NCBI RefSeq assembly: GCF_002794255.1
Contig: NZ_PGGW01000011.1
Span: 248,001 to 312,000 of the forward strand
Origin: Streptomyces carminius
GTDB taxonomy: Bacteria > Actinomycetota > Actinomycetes > Streptomycetales > Streptomycetaceae
Reading direction: 5' to 3'
Length of the DNA: 64,000 nt
Shown here: piece by piece, positions 8,304-15,796 of the stretch
Layout of the letters: each line of letters opens with the position of its first letter
Position numbering within the stretch: position 1 is the first letter of the stretch
Notes under the pieces: model-generated
Seen by the model: the letters and a program-made list of their open reading frames with translations, nothing else
Told to the model about the DNA's origin: nothing
Databases searched by the model: none
Translations under genes and position numbers: made by a program

Positions 8304-9515
8304 TCAGACGCGGTGGGCCAGCGGATCGTCCAGGACCGCCCGCACCACCGAGTGGGCCGCGCCCCGCAGCGGGCCCTCCGGGCCGAGCCGGGAGACCGTC
8401 ACCGGCGGCGGGCCGGCCAGCCGCCGGCCCAGCTCCCTCTCCAGGGCGGGCAGCAGCCAGGGCGCCAGCCGGGCGAGGGCGCCGCCGAGGACCACGGTGC
8501 TGGGGTCCAGCAGGTTGACCGCGCCGGTCAGCGCGGTGCCCAGGGCCGTCCCGGCCTCGCGCAGTGCCCGGCGCACCGCCCGGTCGCCGTCCCCCGCGCG
8601 GGCCAGCAGCAGATCGATGCGGGCACCGGGGCCCGGGTGGCGGGCGGCGATGGCCGCCGGGTCGAAACCGGCGGCCCGCAGGACCGCCTCCTCGCCCGCG
8701 TACTGCTCCAGACAGCCGATCCCGCCGCAGGCGCACGGGCGGCCCTCCGGGCGTACCGGAACGTGGCCCAGCTCGCCGGCGAACCCGCGCGTACCGCGCA
8801 GCAGCTCGCCGTCCACCACGACCGCGGCGCCGATGCCGATCTCCGCCGAGACATGCACGAAGTCGCCGGGCGCCGGGGTGTGGCCGCCCAGCCACAGCTC
8901 GGCCAGGGCGCCGAGGTTGGCCTCGTTGTCGACGGCGCACACCGCGCCGGCCCCCGGCACCGCCGGGCCGAGCAGGGGAGCGAGGTCGAGATCCGTCCAG
9001 CCCAGGTTGGGGGCGCGTACGACGGTGGTGGTGCCGCGGGCGACCAGGCCCGGCACGGCCACGGTGAGCCCGGCCGGCCGCAGCCCCAGCCCGCGGACCT
9101 CCTCCGCCGTCTCCCGCACCAGGCCGGCGAGCTGCCGCAGCACCGGGACCGGATCGCTGTCGCGGTTCGCCGCGTCCACCGCCGTTTTGACGCGGACCCT
9201 GCCGCGCAGGTCGACGGCGCACACGGCGAGGTGGTCGACGCCGATCTCGGCGCCGACGCCGCAGGGACCGCGGTCGCTGAGGGCCAGCACGGTGCCGGGC
9301 CGGCCCACCGCGCCGGACCGGCCCGGTCCCAGTTCCGTGAGCAGCCCGGCCCCGAGGAGCTCGTCCACCAGGGTGGAGACGGCGGCGCGGGTGAGCCCTA
9401 TCCGCGCCGCCACCCCGGCCCGCGACAGCCGGCCCCCGTCGGCCACCGCGTGCAGCACGCGTGCCAGGTTCCGCTGCCGCATCTCCTGCTGGGTGGTGGG
9501 CGCGGGGGCTGCCAT
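8304..9515 (-). CDS. ROK-family transcriptional regulator (probable xylose repressor)
   Basis: A 403-residue NagC/XylR-type ROK regulator. The N-terminal winged helix (about 10-75) reads 'RQRNLARVLHAVADGGRLSR'. The ROK sugar-kinase-like domain follows, with the zinc-binding signature 'CACGGIGCLEQYAG' near residue 260. SD AAGGAG stands 10 bases before the ATG. It lies 88 bp downstream of xylB in the same direction and is linked to divergent xylA, so repression of the xyl genes in the absence of xylose is the natural inference. A ROK kinase is excluded by the N-terminal DNA-binding domain. Confidence 0.88.
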   Translation of the reverse strand: MAAPAPTTQQEMRQRNLARVLHAVADGGRLSRAGVAARIGLTRAAVSTLVDELLGAGLLTELGPGRSGAVGRPGTVLALSDRGPCGVGAEIGVDHLAVCAVDLRGRVRVKTAVDAANRDSDPVPVLRQLAGLVRETAEEVRGLGLRPAGLTVAVPGLVARGTTTVVRAPNLGWTDLDLAPLLGPAVPGAGAVCAVDNEANLGALAELWLGGHTPAPGDFVHVSAEIGIGAAVVVDGELLRGTRGFAGELGHVPVRPEGRPCACGGIGCLEQYAGEEAVLRAAGFDPAAIAARHPGPGARIDLLLARAGDGDRAVRRALREAGTALGTALTGAVNLLDPSTVVLGGALARLAPWLLPALERELGRRLAGPPPVTVSRLGPEGPLRGAAHSVVRAVLDDPLAHRV

Positions 9516-9544
9516 CGGTCCTTTGCTCCTTCTTGAGTTCTCCG

Positions 9545-9584
9545 GTGCCGTGCCGTGCCGGGTCGTGCCGTGCCGTGCCGGGTC
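9545..9584. repeat. Perfect 20-bp tandem duplication between ROK gene and xylB
   Basis: A 20-bp unit, itself three GTGCC copies plus GGGTC, occurs twice head to tail (9545-9564 and 9565-9584). It fills nearly half of the 88-bp gap between xylB and the ROK gene. It may be a recent slippage product; it could alter the spacing of regulatory elements for the repressor gene. Confidence 0.85.
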
Positions 9585-9603
9585 GGGTTGGCGACGGGCG
9601 CCG

Positions 9604-11031
9604 TCAGTGCCGGTGCAGCAGCGGGCCCGCGCCCTCCAGAACGGCGGCGAGCCGGGCCAGCGCCTCCTCGTCGCGCTCCACCGCCTCGTGGGCCGGACCG
9701 TCGGCGGTGGACCAGCGCCGGGCCACCGCGGCCGCGTCCTCGCCCAGCAGCAGGGCGGCGGCCTGCGCCGCGGCGCCGAGCGCGACCAGCTCCTGGGCCC
9801 GCGGCACCTGCACCGGGCGGCCGGACAGCCGCCGGACGGTCTCGCGCCAGGCCGTGCCCCTGGCGCCGCCGCCGATCAGCAGGATCGGGGTGTCGGGGGC
9901 GGCGTCGGCGTCCAGCACCAGGTCCAGGGCGGCCAGCAGCGCGTAGACCGCGCCGTCGTAGGTGGCCTGGAGGATCTGGCCGGGGGTGGTGTCGTGCCGC
10001 AGCCCGGTCAGGGTGCCGGAGGCGTAGGGCAGGTTGGGGGTGCGCTCGCCGTCCAGGAAGGGCAGCACGGTGACGCCGCCGCCCGGCTCGACCGCCTCGC
10101 GGTCCAGGCCGAACAGGGCCGCGAGGCGGTCCACGGCCAGAGTGCAGTTCAGGGTGCAGGCCAGCGGCAGCCAGTCGGTACGGGCGTCGGCGAAGCCGGC
10201 GACGGTGCCGGTGGGGTCGGCGGGGCGGCGGGTGGTCACGGCGTAGACCGTGCCGGAGGTGCCCAGGCTCAGCACCGGCTGGCCCGGGCGCAGACCCAGC
10301 CCCAGCGCGGCGGCCATGTTGTCGCCGGTGCCGGCGGCGACCAGCGCGCCCTGCGGCAGCGGCAGGCCGTCCAGCGGCCGTACGGTGCCGGCCGCCTCGC
10401 CGTGGCCCAGTACCCTGGGCAGGGCGTCGGAGGAGAGGCCGACATGCTCCAGAATCCCCTGGTCGTAGGACTCGGTGGCCGTCGACCACCAGCCGGTGCC
10501 CGAGGCGTCGCCGCGGTCGGTGGTGCCCTGGCCGGTCAGCCGCCCGGTCAGGTAGTCGTGCGGCAGCCGTACCGCGCGGACGGCCGCGGCGTTCTCCGGC
10601 TCCATCTCGCGCAGCCAGGCCCACTTGGTGACGGTGAAGGACGCCGCCGGGACGCTGCCGAAGCGCTCGGCCCACACCTCGGGGCCGCCCAGCTCCGCCA
10701 CCAGGCGGTCGCGCTGCGGGGCGGAGCGCACGTCGTTCCACAGCAGGGCGGGGCGGACCGGACGGCCCTGCCCGTCCAGGGTCACCAGGCCGTGCTGCTG
10801 CCCGCCGACGGAGACCGCGGCGGCCTGGTGGACGACCGGGCCGCACTGCTCCAGCGCGGCGCACAGCGCCTCCCACCACTGCTCGGGATCGCTCTCGTGG
10901 TCGGGCGTCACGGTGTGCGGTGCCTGGCCGCGCGCGATCACCTCACCGGTGGCCGCGTCGACGACCAGCGCTTTCGTGGACTGCGTCGAGCTGTCCACAC
11001 CGACAACGAGCGGACCTTCGGGTGCGGCCAT
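9604..11031 (-). CDS. xylB: Xylulokinase
   Basis: A 475-residue FGGY carbohydrate kinase that phosphorylates D-xylulose to xylulose 5-phosphate. The N-terminal ATPase motif is 'VVGVDSSTQSTKALVVDA', 'GGQQHGLVTLD' follows, and 'LLIGGGARGTAWRETVRRL' is the C-terminal adenosine motif. I chose the ATG at 11031 because AAGAGG sits 5-10 bases upstream and the conserved start (PLVVGVDSST) follows directly. The frame stays open for a long way upstream, but that part is antisense to xylA. It is divergent from xylA with 78 bp between the start codons, which fixes its substrate as xylulose. Confidence 0.95.
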   Translation of the reverse strand: MAAPEGPLVVGVDSSTQSTKALVVDAATGEVIARGQAPHTVTPDHESDPEQWWEALCAALEQCGPVVHQAAAVSVGGQQHGLVTLDGQGRPVRPALLWNDVRSAPQRDRLVAELGGPEVWAERFGSVPAASFTVTKWAWLREMEPENAAAVRAVRLPHDYLTGRLTGQGTTDRGDASGTGWWSTATESYDQGILEHVGLSSDALPRVLGHGEAAGTVRPLDGLPLPQGALVAAGTGDNMAAALGLGLRPGQPVLSLGTSGTVYAVTTRRPADPTGTVAGFADARTDWLPLACTLNCTLAVDRLAALFGLDREAVEPGGGVTVLPFLDGERTPNLPYASGTLTGLRHDTTPGQILQATYDGAVYALLAALDLVLDADAAPDTPILLIGGGARGTAWRETVRRLSGRPVQVPRAQELVALGAAAQAAALLLGEDAAAVARRWSTADGPAHEAVERDEEALARLAAVLEGAGPLLHRH

Positions 11032-11063
11032 GTCGCCTCTTCCTCTCTGCGGCTTCTGGGCGC

Positions 11064-11080
11064 ATACTAATTTGTAAACG
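11064..11080. promoter_or_regulatory. Candidate xyl operator/promoter between xylB and xylA
   Basis: The 78-bp divergent gap has one AT-rich island, containing ACTAATTTGTAAAC (11066-11079). Its reverse, GTTTACAAATTAGT, resembles the AACAAACTAA half-site of ROK-type XylR operators, but I see no second clean half-site. TAGTAT on the minus strand could be the xylB -10 element. The assignment to the ROK regulator is inference from position. Confidence 0.35.
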
Positions 11081-11109
11081 GCCCTGACGAAATACCCGAG
11101 AGGCATGCC

Positions 11110-12282
11110 ATGAGTTACGAGCCGGCACCGGAGCACAAGTTCACCTTCGGTCTGTGGACCGTCGGCTGGCAGGGGCGCGACCCCTTCGGCGACGCCACCC
11201 GCCCCGCCCTCGACCCGGTCGAGTCCGTCCAGAAGCTCTCCGAGCTGGGCGCCTACGGCGTCACCTTCCACGACGACGACCTGATCCCCTTCGGCTCCTC
11301 CGACACCGAGCGCGAGGGCATCGTCAAGCGCTTCCGCCAGGCGCTGGACGCCACCGGCATGAAGGTGCCGATGGCGACCACCAACCTCTTCACCCACCCG
11401 GTCTTCAAGGACGGCGCCTTCACCGCCAACGACCGGGACGTGCGCCGCTACGCGCTGCGCAAGACCATGCGCAACATCGACCTGGCCGTGGAGCTGGGCG
11501 CCACCACCTACGTCGCCTGGGGCGGCCGCGAGGGCGCCGAGTCGGGTGCCGCCAAGGACGTGCGGGTCGCGCTGGACCGCCTCAAGGAGGCCTTCGACTT
11601 CCTCGGCGACTACGTCGTCTCGCAGGGCTACGACCTGCGCTTCGCCATCGAGCCCAAGCCCAACGAGCCGCGCGGCGACATCCTGCTGCCGACTGTCGGA
11701 CACGCCCTGGCGTTCATCAACGAGCTGGAGCACGCCGACCGGGTGGGCCTCAACCCCGAGGTCGGCCACGAGCAGATGGCCGGGCTGAACTTCCCGCACG
11801 GCATCGCCCAGGCGCTGTGGCACGGCAAGCTGTTCCACATCGACCTCAACGGCCAGTCCGGGATCAAGTACGACCAGGACTTCCGCTTCGGCGCCGGCGA
11901 CCTGCGCCAGGCGTTCTGGCTGGTGGACCTGCTGGAGTCGGCCGGCTACGACGGCTCGCGGCACTTCGACTTCAAGCCGCCGCGCACCGAGGACTTCGAC
12001 GGCGTGTGGGCCTCGGCCGCCGGCTGCATGCGCAACTACCTGATCCTCAAGGAGAAGGCGCTCGCCTTCCGCGCCGACCCGGAGGTCCAGGAGGCGCTGC
12101 GCGCCTCGCGGCTGGACGAGCTGGCCAGGCCCACCCTGAACGAGGGGGAGACCCCCGCCGACCTGCTGGCCGACACCGGCGCGTTCGAGTCGTTCGACGC
12201 GGACGCGGCGGCGAAGCGCGGCATGGCCTTCGAGAAGCTGGACCAGCTGGCGATGGACCACCTGCTGGGCGTCCGCGGCTGA
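11110..12282 (+). CDS. xylA: Xylose isomerase
   Basis: A 390-residue isomerase that interconverts D-xylose and D-xylulose (and glucose/fructose), typical in length for the Streptomyces enzymes. Active-site residues follow the classic numbering: His54 and Asp57 in '[11 protein letters not shown]', Glu181 and Lys183 in '[11 protein letters not shown]', Glu217 and His220 in 'EVGHEQMAG', and the metal aspartates in 'HIDLNGQSG'. The start ATG follows GAGAGG at a 6-base spacing. Divergent from xylB, it forms the first step of xylose use. A strong hairpin terminator lies 45 bases past the stop. Confidence 0.97.
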   Translation: MSYEPAPEHKFTFGLWTVGWQGRDPFGDATRPALDPVESVQKLSELGAYGVTFHDDDLIPFGSSDTEREGIVKRFRQALDATGMKVPMATTNLFTHPVFKDGAFTANDRDVRRYALRKTMRNIDLAVELGATTYVAWGGREGAESGAAKDVRVALDRLKEAFDFLGDYVVSQGYDLRFAIEPKPNEPRGDILLPTVGHALAFINELEHADRVGLNPEVGHEQMAGLNFPHGIAQALWHGKLFHIDLNGQSGIKYDQDFRFGAGDLRQAFWLVDLLESAGYDGSRHFDFKPPRTEDFDGVWASAAGCMRNYLILKEKALAFRADPEVQEALRASRLDELARPTLNEGETPADLLADTGAFESFDADAAAKRGMAFEKLDQLAMDHLLGVRG

Positions 12283-12327
12283 CGCGGCCGGTACGGCCGG
12301 CGGCCGGTGCCGCCGGCCCGGCCGGTG

Positions 12328-12366
12328 CGCGCGGGGGTACGGGCAACACGCCCGTGCCCCCGCGCG
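12328..12366. terminator. Strong bidirectional terminator between xylA and the 85-aa gene
   Basis: A 17-bp stem (12328-12344 with 12350-12366) with one G-U pair and a 5-base loop AACAC, preceded by a further GC-rich stem near 12297-12316. It sits between two convergent genes and should terminate both. Confidence 0.85.
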
Positions 12367-12416
12367 GCGCGTGCGGGACGGCGCGCACGGCCGTGTCCGG
12401 GGGCTGTTCCGCGGGC

Positions 12417-12674
12417 TCACCCCTTGCGGCGCCGCCACCACCGCCCCCTGCGGCGCCTTCCGGGCTCGGGCCCGAGCCCGCCGGCCGGGGGCCCGTCCGC
12501 CCGCCACGGCTGCGGCTCGGGGGGCTCGCCCTGCCAGCGGGCCCGCAGCATCCGGGTGCGCGCCGCGGGTTCGTTCACCCGGGCGTCGCGTATGAACTCC
12601 TCATCGAGGACGAGCTCGTCCCAGGGATCCCGGGCTTCCTCGCCGTCCCCCTGGCGTACCGGTTCAGTGCCCAT
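12417..12674 (-). CDS. Conserved small basic-tailed protein of unknown function
   Basis: An 85-residue protein. The N-terminal half is acidic ('DPWDELVLDEEFIRDA'), a central 'ARTRMLRARW' and 'PEPQPWRADGPPAGG' follow, and the tail is very basic (RRRRGRWWRRRKG). I recognise the WDELVLDE...PQPWRAD pattern as recurring in streptomycetes, without an assigned function. The start ATG at 12674 has a consensus AGGAGG 8 bases upstream; a longer in-frame reading has no SD. A possible SigR-like promoter stands upstream. The basic tail suggests contact with nucleic acid or membrane, which is inference only. Confidence 0.8.
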   Translation of the reverse strand: MGTEPVRQGDGEEARDPWDELVLDEEFIRDARVNEPAARTRMLRARWQGEPPEPQPWRADGPPAGGLGPEPGRRRRGRWWRRRKG

Positions 12675-12695
12675 GGGGTACCTCCTGGTGCGGCA

Positions 12696-12721
12696 AACGA
12701 GCGATGCGGGCGGTGAGTTCC
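12696..12721 (-). promoter_or_regulatory. Candidate SigR/ECF-like promoter of the 85-aa gene
   Basis: On the minus strand GGAAC (12721-12717) and GTT (12698-12696) are separated by exactly 18 bases. This is close to the Streptomyces SigR consensus GGAAT-N18-GTT. It would give a short leader that includes the AGGAGG ribosome binding site. The -35 deviates at one base and such short motifs arise by chance, so this is tentative. Confidence 0.35.
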
Positions 12722-12979
12722 GGGAATTTCCGGGAGAGTGCCGGGGACGCGGTCCGGGCCGGGCGGCCGCGGCGTCGAACAGGTCGCGCGGGACCTGCTT
12801 GTCCGTGGTGGGCCCCGCGCACAGCGAACCGCCGGGGCCGAGCCGGGGGGCGTCCGCGCTCACCCGCGGCTCACAGGATCCGGGGCGCCACGGGCGGGAC
12901 CGCGAACAGGGGGAAGCGCTCACCGCGTATCTGTGGCCCGGCTCCGTGGCCCGGTCCGGAGGACGGGGAGAAGTACAAG

Positions 12980-13023
12980 GGGGGCGGTGTTTCCGGCGCC
13001 GTGGCGCCGGAAACACCGCCCCC
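12980..13023 (-). terminator. Perfect 21-bp-stem palindrome
   Basis: Bases 12980-13000 are perfectly complementary to 13003-13023 with only two bases between, giving a 44-base near-cruciform. It is 3' of the anti-sigma-like ATPase gene and most simply acts as its terminator. The stem is unusually long and perfect for that role. Confidence 0.75.
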
Positions 13024-13026
13024 GGT

Positions 13027-13051
13027 GCGCGCCCACCCCCCGTGGGCGCGC
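13027..13051 (-). terminator. Second hairpin after the anti-sigma-like gene
   Basis: A 10-bp perfect stem, GCGCGCCCAC (13027-13036) with GTGGGCGCGC (13042-13051), and a CCCCC loop. Together with the 44-base palindrome next to it, it forms a double terminator downstream of the ATPase gene. Confidence 0.65.
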
Positions 13052-13097
13052 GGCGGGACCCCCGGCCTCCCCCGCCCAGGGCCGGTCCGTCCCGCGT

Positions 13098-13583
13098 CTA
13101 CACGACGGGCCGCGCGCAGCGCAGCTCCGCCCAGACCATGTGCCCCCTGCCGATGCCCGGCCGTACACCCCACTCCTCGACCAGCGCGCCGACCAGCAGC
13201 AGCCCGCGACCGCTCTCCCCCTCGGCGTCGACGGTGCCGGCCGCGCACCGGGCCCGGGGCCGGGCGGGCCCGGCGCCCCGGTCGGTGACCTCCAGCCGCA
13301 GCCGACGACCCGTGAACCGCAGCTCGCAGTCGACCTTGTCGCTGTCGGTGTGCCGGACGGCGTTGGTGAAGAGCTCGGAGACGACCAGTTGCGCGTTGTC
13401 GCGGACCATGGCCCCGATGCCCCACTCGGTGAGCCGGGCGCGCACCCTTCTGCGGGCCTCGGCCACGGAGGCGCCGATGGCGGGGAGGTGGAACGCGTCC
13501 CGCAGGCTCCCGTCGAGGTTCCCGGTGACGGGGCCGCGGCGGTCCTCTAACGGGCGAACATCGGGAAAGGAAGCCACGCCCAT
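13098..13583 (-). CDS. Anti-sigma-factor-like ATP-binding protein (HATPase, RsbW type), TTA-containing
   Basis: A GHKL/HATPase_c protein of about 161 residues, like the many RsbW/SpoIIAB-like paralogues of Streptomyces. The N box is 'AQLVVSELFTNAVRHT' and the G2 region is 'GRGLLLVGALVEEWG'. Members bind anti-anti-sigma factors or sigma factors, or act inside WhiJ-type regulatory islands. Codon 12 is TTA (13550-13548), a rare leucine codon read by the bldA tRNA in Streptomyces. No SD precedes the ATG at 13583; a TTG at 13613 is an alternative and still includes the TTA. It is divergent from the XRE/DUF5753 gene. Confidence 0.85.
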   Translation of the reverse strand: MGVASFPDVRPLEDRRGPVTGNLDGSLRDAFHLPAIGASVAEARRRVRARLTEWGIGAMVRDNAQLVVSELFTNAVRHTDSDKVDCELRFTGRRLRLEVTDRGAGPARPRARCAAGTVDAEGESGRGLLLVGALVEEWGVRPGIGRGHMVWAELRCARPVV

Positions 13584-13733
13584 AGTGTGGGGTGCGTCGG
13601 CAACATCTGGCAAGGATCAATCTGTTGTTTGCAGAAACGCGCATCCCACCCTGTCGGAGCAAGCCGACGGCGTGACAGACTGCGGCGGCACAGCGGTGGT
13701 TCGGAGGATCGGGCGGTCGGGAAGGGGACGGCA

Positions 13734-14600
13734 GTGGTGGACTCCCGGGCGGGAGGCGCCCCGACGGTGCTGCGGGTGGTCCTCGGCAAGCGGCTGCGGG
13801 AACTGCGTCTCAGGGCGGGGCTCACCTACGAGAAGGCCGCTGCGGCGCTCGATGTCACCCATGCCACCGTCCGCCGGATGGAACGGGCCGAGGTCGGCCT
13901 GAAGGTTCCCTATGTCGAGAAGCTGCTGCGCACCTACGGGATCACCGAGCAGTCGGAGATCGACAGCTTCCTCGCCCTCACCCGGGAGGCGAACCGGCCC
14001 GGCTGGTGGCACCGCTACCGTGACGTGCTGCCCGAGTGGTTCAGCGCCTTCGTCGCCCTGGAGAGCGAGTCCCAGGTCATCCGCGCCTACGAGCCGCACT
14101 ACGTGCCCGGCCTGCTCCAGACCGAGGACTACGTACGGGCGGTGCTGCGGGCGGGCATGCCGCACGCCGCCGAGGAGGAGGTGGAGCGCGGTGTCGGCCT
14201 GCGGCTGGAGCGCCAGCGGCTGCTGACCCGTGCGGAGCCGCCGCTGCTGTGGGTGGTGATGGACGAGACCGTGCTGCGCAGGCCCATCGGCAGCCGGGAG
14301 ATCATGCAGGCACAGGTCTCCCGGCTGATCGAGGCGTGCTCGATGCCGAACGTGCGGCTGCAGGTCATGCCCTTCTCCGCCGGCCCGCACTCCGCCATGT
14401 ACGGGCCCTTCCACATCTTCCGCTTCCCCCTGCCGGAACTGCCCGATGTCGCCTACAGCGAGAGCCTGGTGGGTGCCGTGTACTTCGACCAGCGCGACGA
14501 CGTGTCGGCCTTTCAGGAGGCACTGGACCGGATGTGCGCGCAAGCCGCGCCGGTACGGCGGACCGAGGCCGTTCTCGACGGCCTCCGCAAGGAGCTGTGA
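13734..14600 (+). CDS. XRE-family regulator with DUF5753 (WhiJ-like)
   Basis: A 288-residue regulator. A helix-turn-helix at about 17-70 includes 'LGKRLRELRLRAGLTYEKAA' and 'VTHATVRRMERAEVG'. A DUF5753 domain at about 90-280 follows, with the hallmark 'YEPHYVPGLLQTEDYVRAVL' and 'MDETVLRRPIG'. The start GTG at 13734 follows GGAAGGGGACGGCA; the frame extends further upstream but reads into the divergent promoter. This family pairs with DUF397 proteins, and one follows 12 bases downstream. Members such as WhiJ affect development and antibiotic timing; the targets of this one are unknown. Confidence 0.88.
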   Translation: MVDSRAGGAPTVLRVVLGKRLRELRLRAGLTYEKAAAALDVTHATVRRMERAEVGLKVPYVEKLLRTYGITEQSEIDSFLALTREANRPGWWHRYRDVLPEWFSAFVALESESQVIRAYEPHYVPGLLQTEDYVRAVLRAGMPHAAEEEVERGVGLRLERQRLLTRAEPPLLWVVMDETVLRRPIGSREIMQAQVSRLIEACSMPNVRLQVMPFSAGPHSAMYGPFHIFRFPLPELPDVAYSESLVGAVYFDQRDDVSAFQEALDRMCAQAAPVRRTEAVLDGLRKEL

Positions 14601-14612
14601 GAGAAAGGGCTG

Positions 14613-14861
14613 ATGAAACGTATCTACAACGGCATGCCGGCCGGGCTCCTGGGGAGCGAGGGCTGGCACAAGCCGTGGAGCGGCGGCAACGGGGGAAGCT
14701 GTGTGGAGGTCATGAGACTGGCGGACGGCAGGATCGCGCTGCGCCAGTCCACCGACCCCGACGGGCCCGCCCTCGTCTACGCCCATCAGGCGATCGTGAA
14801 GTTCATCCAGGGCGCCAAGGCGGGGAAGGCCGACTTCCTGCTCACCCGGGAGACGGCGTAG
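14613..14861 (+). CDS. DUF397 domain protein
   Basis: An 82-residue small protein with the DUF397 signature: an aromatic/serine-rich start ('WHKPWSGGNGGSCVEV') and 'VEVMRLADGRIALRQSTDPD' followed by an 'F' and 'F' near the end. GAGAAAGG precedes the ATG. DUF397 proteins are the small partners of XRE/DUF5753 regulators and probably modulate them; the upstream gene is such a regulator and the two are co-transcribed. Confidence 0.9.
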   Translation: MKRIYNGMPAGLLGSEGWHKPWSGGNGGSCVEVMRLADGRIALRQSTDPDGPALVYAHQAIVKFIQGAKAGKADFLLTRETA

Positions 14862-14901
14862 CCCGCGTGCAGAGGGCCGGAAAACCACGACGGAGGACGG
14901 T

Positions 14902-15729
14902 ATGACCGACCAGTCCCATCAGTTCCACCGGGGCTTCACGCCCGAGCAGATCGACACCAGCAGACCGCACCCCGCCCGCATGTACGACTACTACCTGGGG
15001 GGAAGCGACAACTACGAGGTCGACCGCGAGGCCGCCGAGCGGCTGATGTCGATGACCCCGGACGTACGGATAAGCGCCCGCGCCAACCGTGACTTCCTCG
15101 GACGGGCGGTGCGGACGGTGGTGCGGGAGCACGGCATCCGCCAGATCATCGACGTCGGCACCGGCATCCCCACCTCTCCCAACACCCATGAGCTGGCCCG
15201 GTCCGTGTCCCCGGACGTCCGGGTGGTGTACGTGGACAACGACCCCATCGTGGCCGCCCACGCGGACGCCAAGCTCCTCAACTCGGGCAACGCCGAGTTC
15301 GTTCTGGCCGACATCCGCAGGCCCGAGGAGATCCTCGAGGCACCGGCGGTCCGCGAACTGATCGACTTCGACCAGCCGGTGGCCCTGCTGCTGATCGCGG
15401 TCCTGCACTTCGTCGGCGACGCGGAGGACCCGGCGGGCGTGGTGGCGGCCCTGAGCGGTGCCCTGCCGTCCGGCAGTTGCCTCGTCCTCACCCATGCCAC
15501 CCTCGACTTCCACGACGAGTGGGAGGTGGACGGGCGCGCCGACGTCTACAAGAACGCCACCGCCCAGCTGAGCCTGCGCGGCCGGGACGGGATACTGCCG
15601 TTCTTCGACGGCTTCGACCTGGTCGACCCCGGGCTGGTGCAGTTGTCGCGGTGGCGGCCGGACGACCCGCCGCGCGATGCCGAGCCGGGCCGGGTCGCGC
15701 TCTACGGCGGGGTCGGCGTCAAGCCCTGA
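14902..15729 (+). CDS. SAM-dependent methyltransferase, DUF574 type
   Basis: A 275-residue protein of the actinobacterial DUF574 S-adenosyl methyltransferase family. It has 'SRPHPARMYDYYLGGSDNYE' at the N-terminus, the SAM loop 'IDVGTGIPTSPNTHE' near 90 and 'VVYVDNDPIV' as motif II. An 'ACGGAGGACGGT' stretch supplies the SD. It lies 40 bp after the DUF397 gene and ends the regulatory island. Substrate unknown. These methyltransferases often accompany XRE/DUF397 pairs, so a link to that switch is plausible but inferred. Confidence 0.88.
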   Translation: MTDQSHQFHRGFTPEQIDTSRPHPARMYDYYLGGSDNYEVDREAAERLMSMTPDVRISARANRDFLGRAVRTVVREHGIRQIIDVGTGIPTSPNTHELARSVSPDVRVVYVDNDPIVAAHADAKLLNSGNAEFVLADIRRPEEILEAPAVRELIDFDQPVALLLIAVLHFVGDAEDPAGVVAALSGALPSGSCLVLTHATLDFHDEWEVDGRADVYKNATAQLSLRGRDGILPFFDGFDLVDPGLVQLSRWRPDDPPRDAEPGRVALYGGVGVKP

Positions 15730-15796
15730 GCCGACGCCGAACCCTGGACCGGCGCCAGGGCCCGGGTCGGCGCCAGGCTCCGGGCCCGGGCCGGTG

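Larger units (their letters stand above)
12675..13097. other. 423-bp region without a gene; regulatory and terminator sequences
   Basis: Apart from the promoter candidate next to the 85-aa gene and the two hairpins at 12980-13051, I see no coding signal. Bases 12717-12736 contain two near-direct copies of TTCCGGGAA. The rest is GC-rich with no codon bias. Confidence 0.6.

Noticed and set aside
9604..12507. One 967-codon minus-strand frame covering xylB and the antisense of xylA
   Set aside because: Only the part from the ATG at 11031 matches xylulokinase. The upstream part is antisense to xylA and has no homology.
13587..13733. N-terminal extension of the XRE/DUF5753 regulator
   Set aside because: It crosses the divergent promoter region, has no SD and no conserved residues. 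The GTG at 13734 has a good SD.
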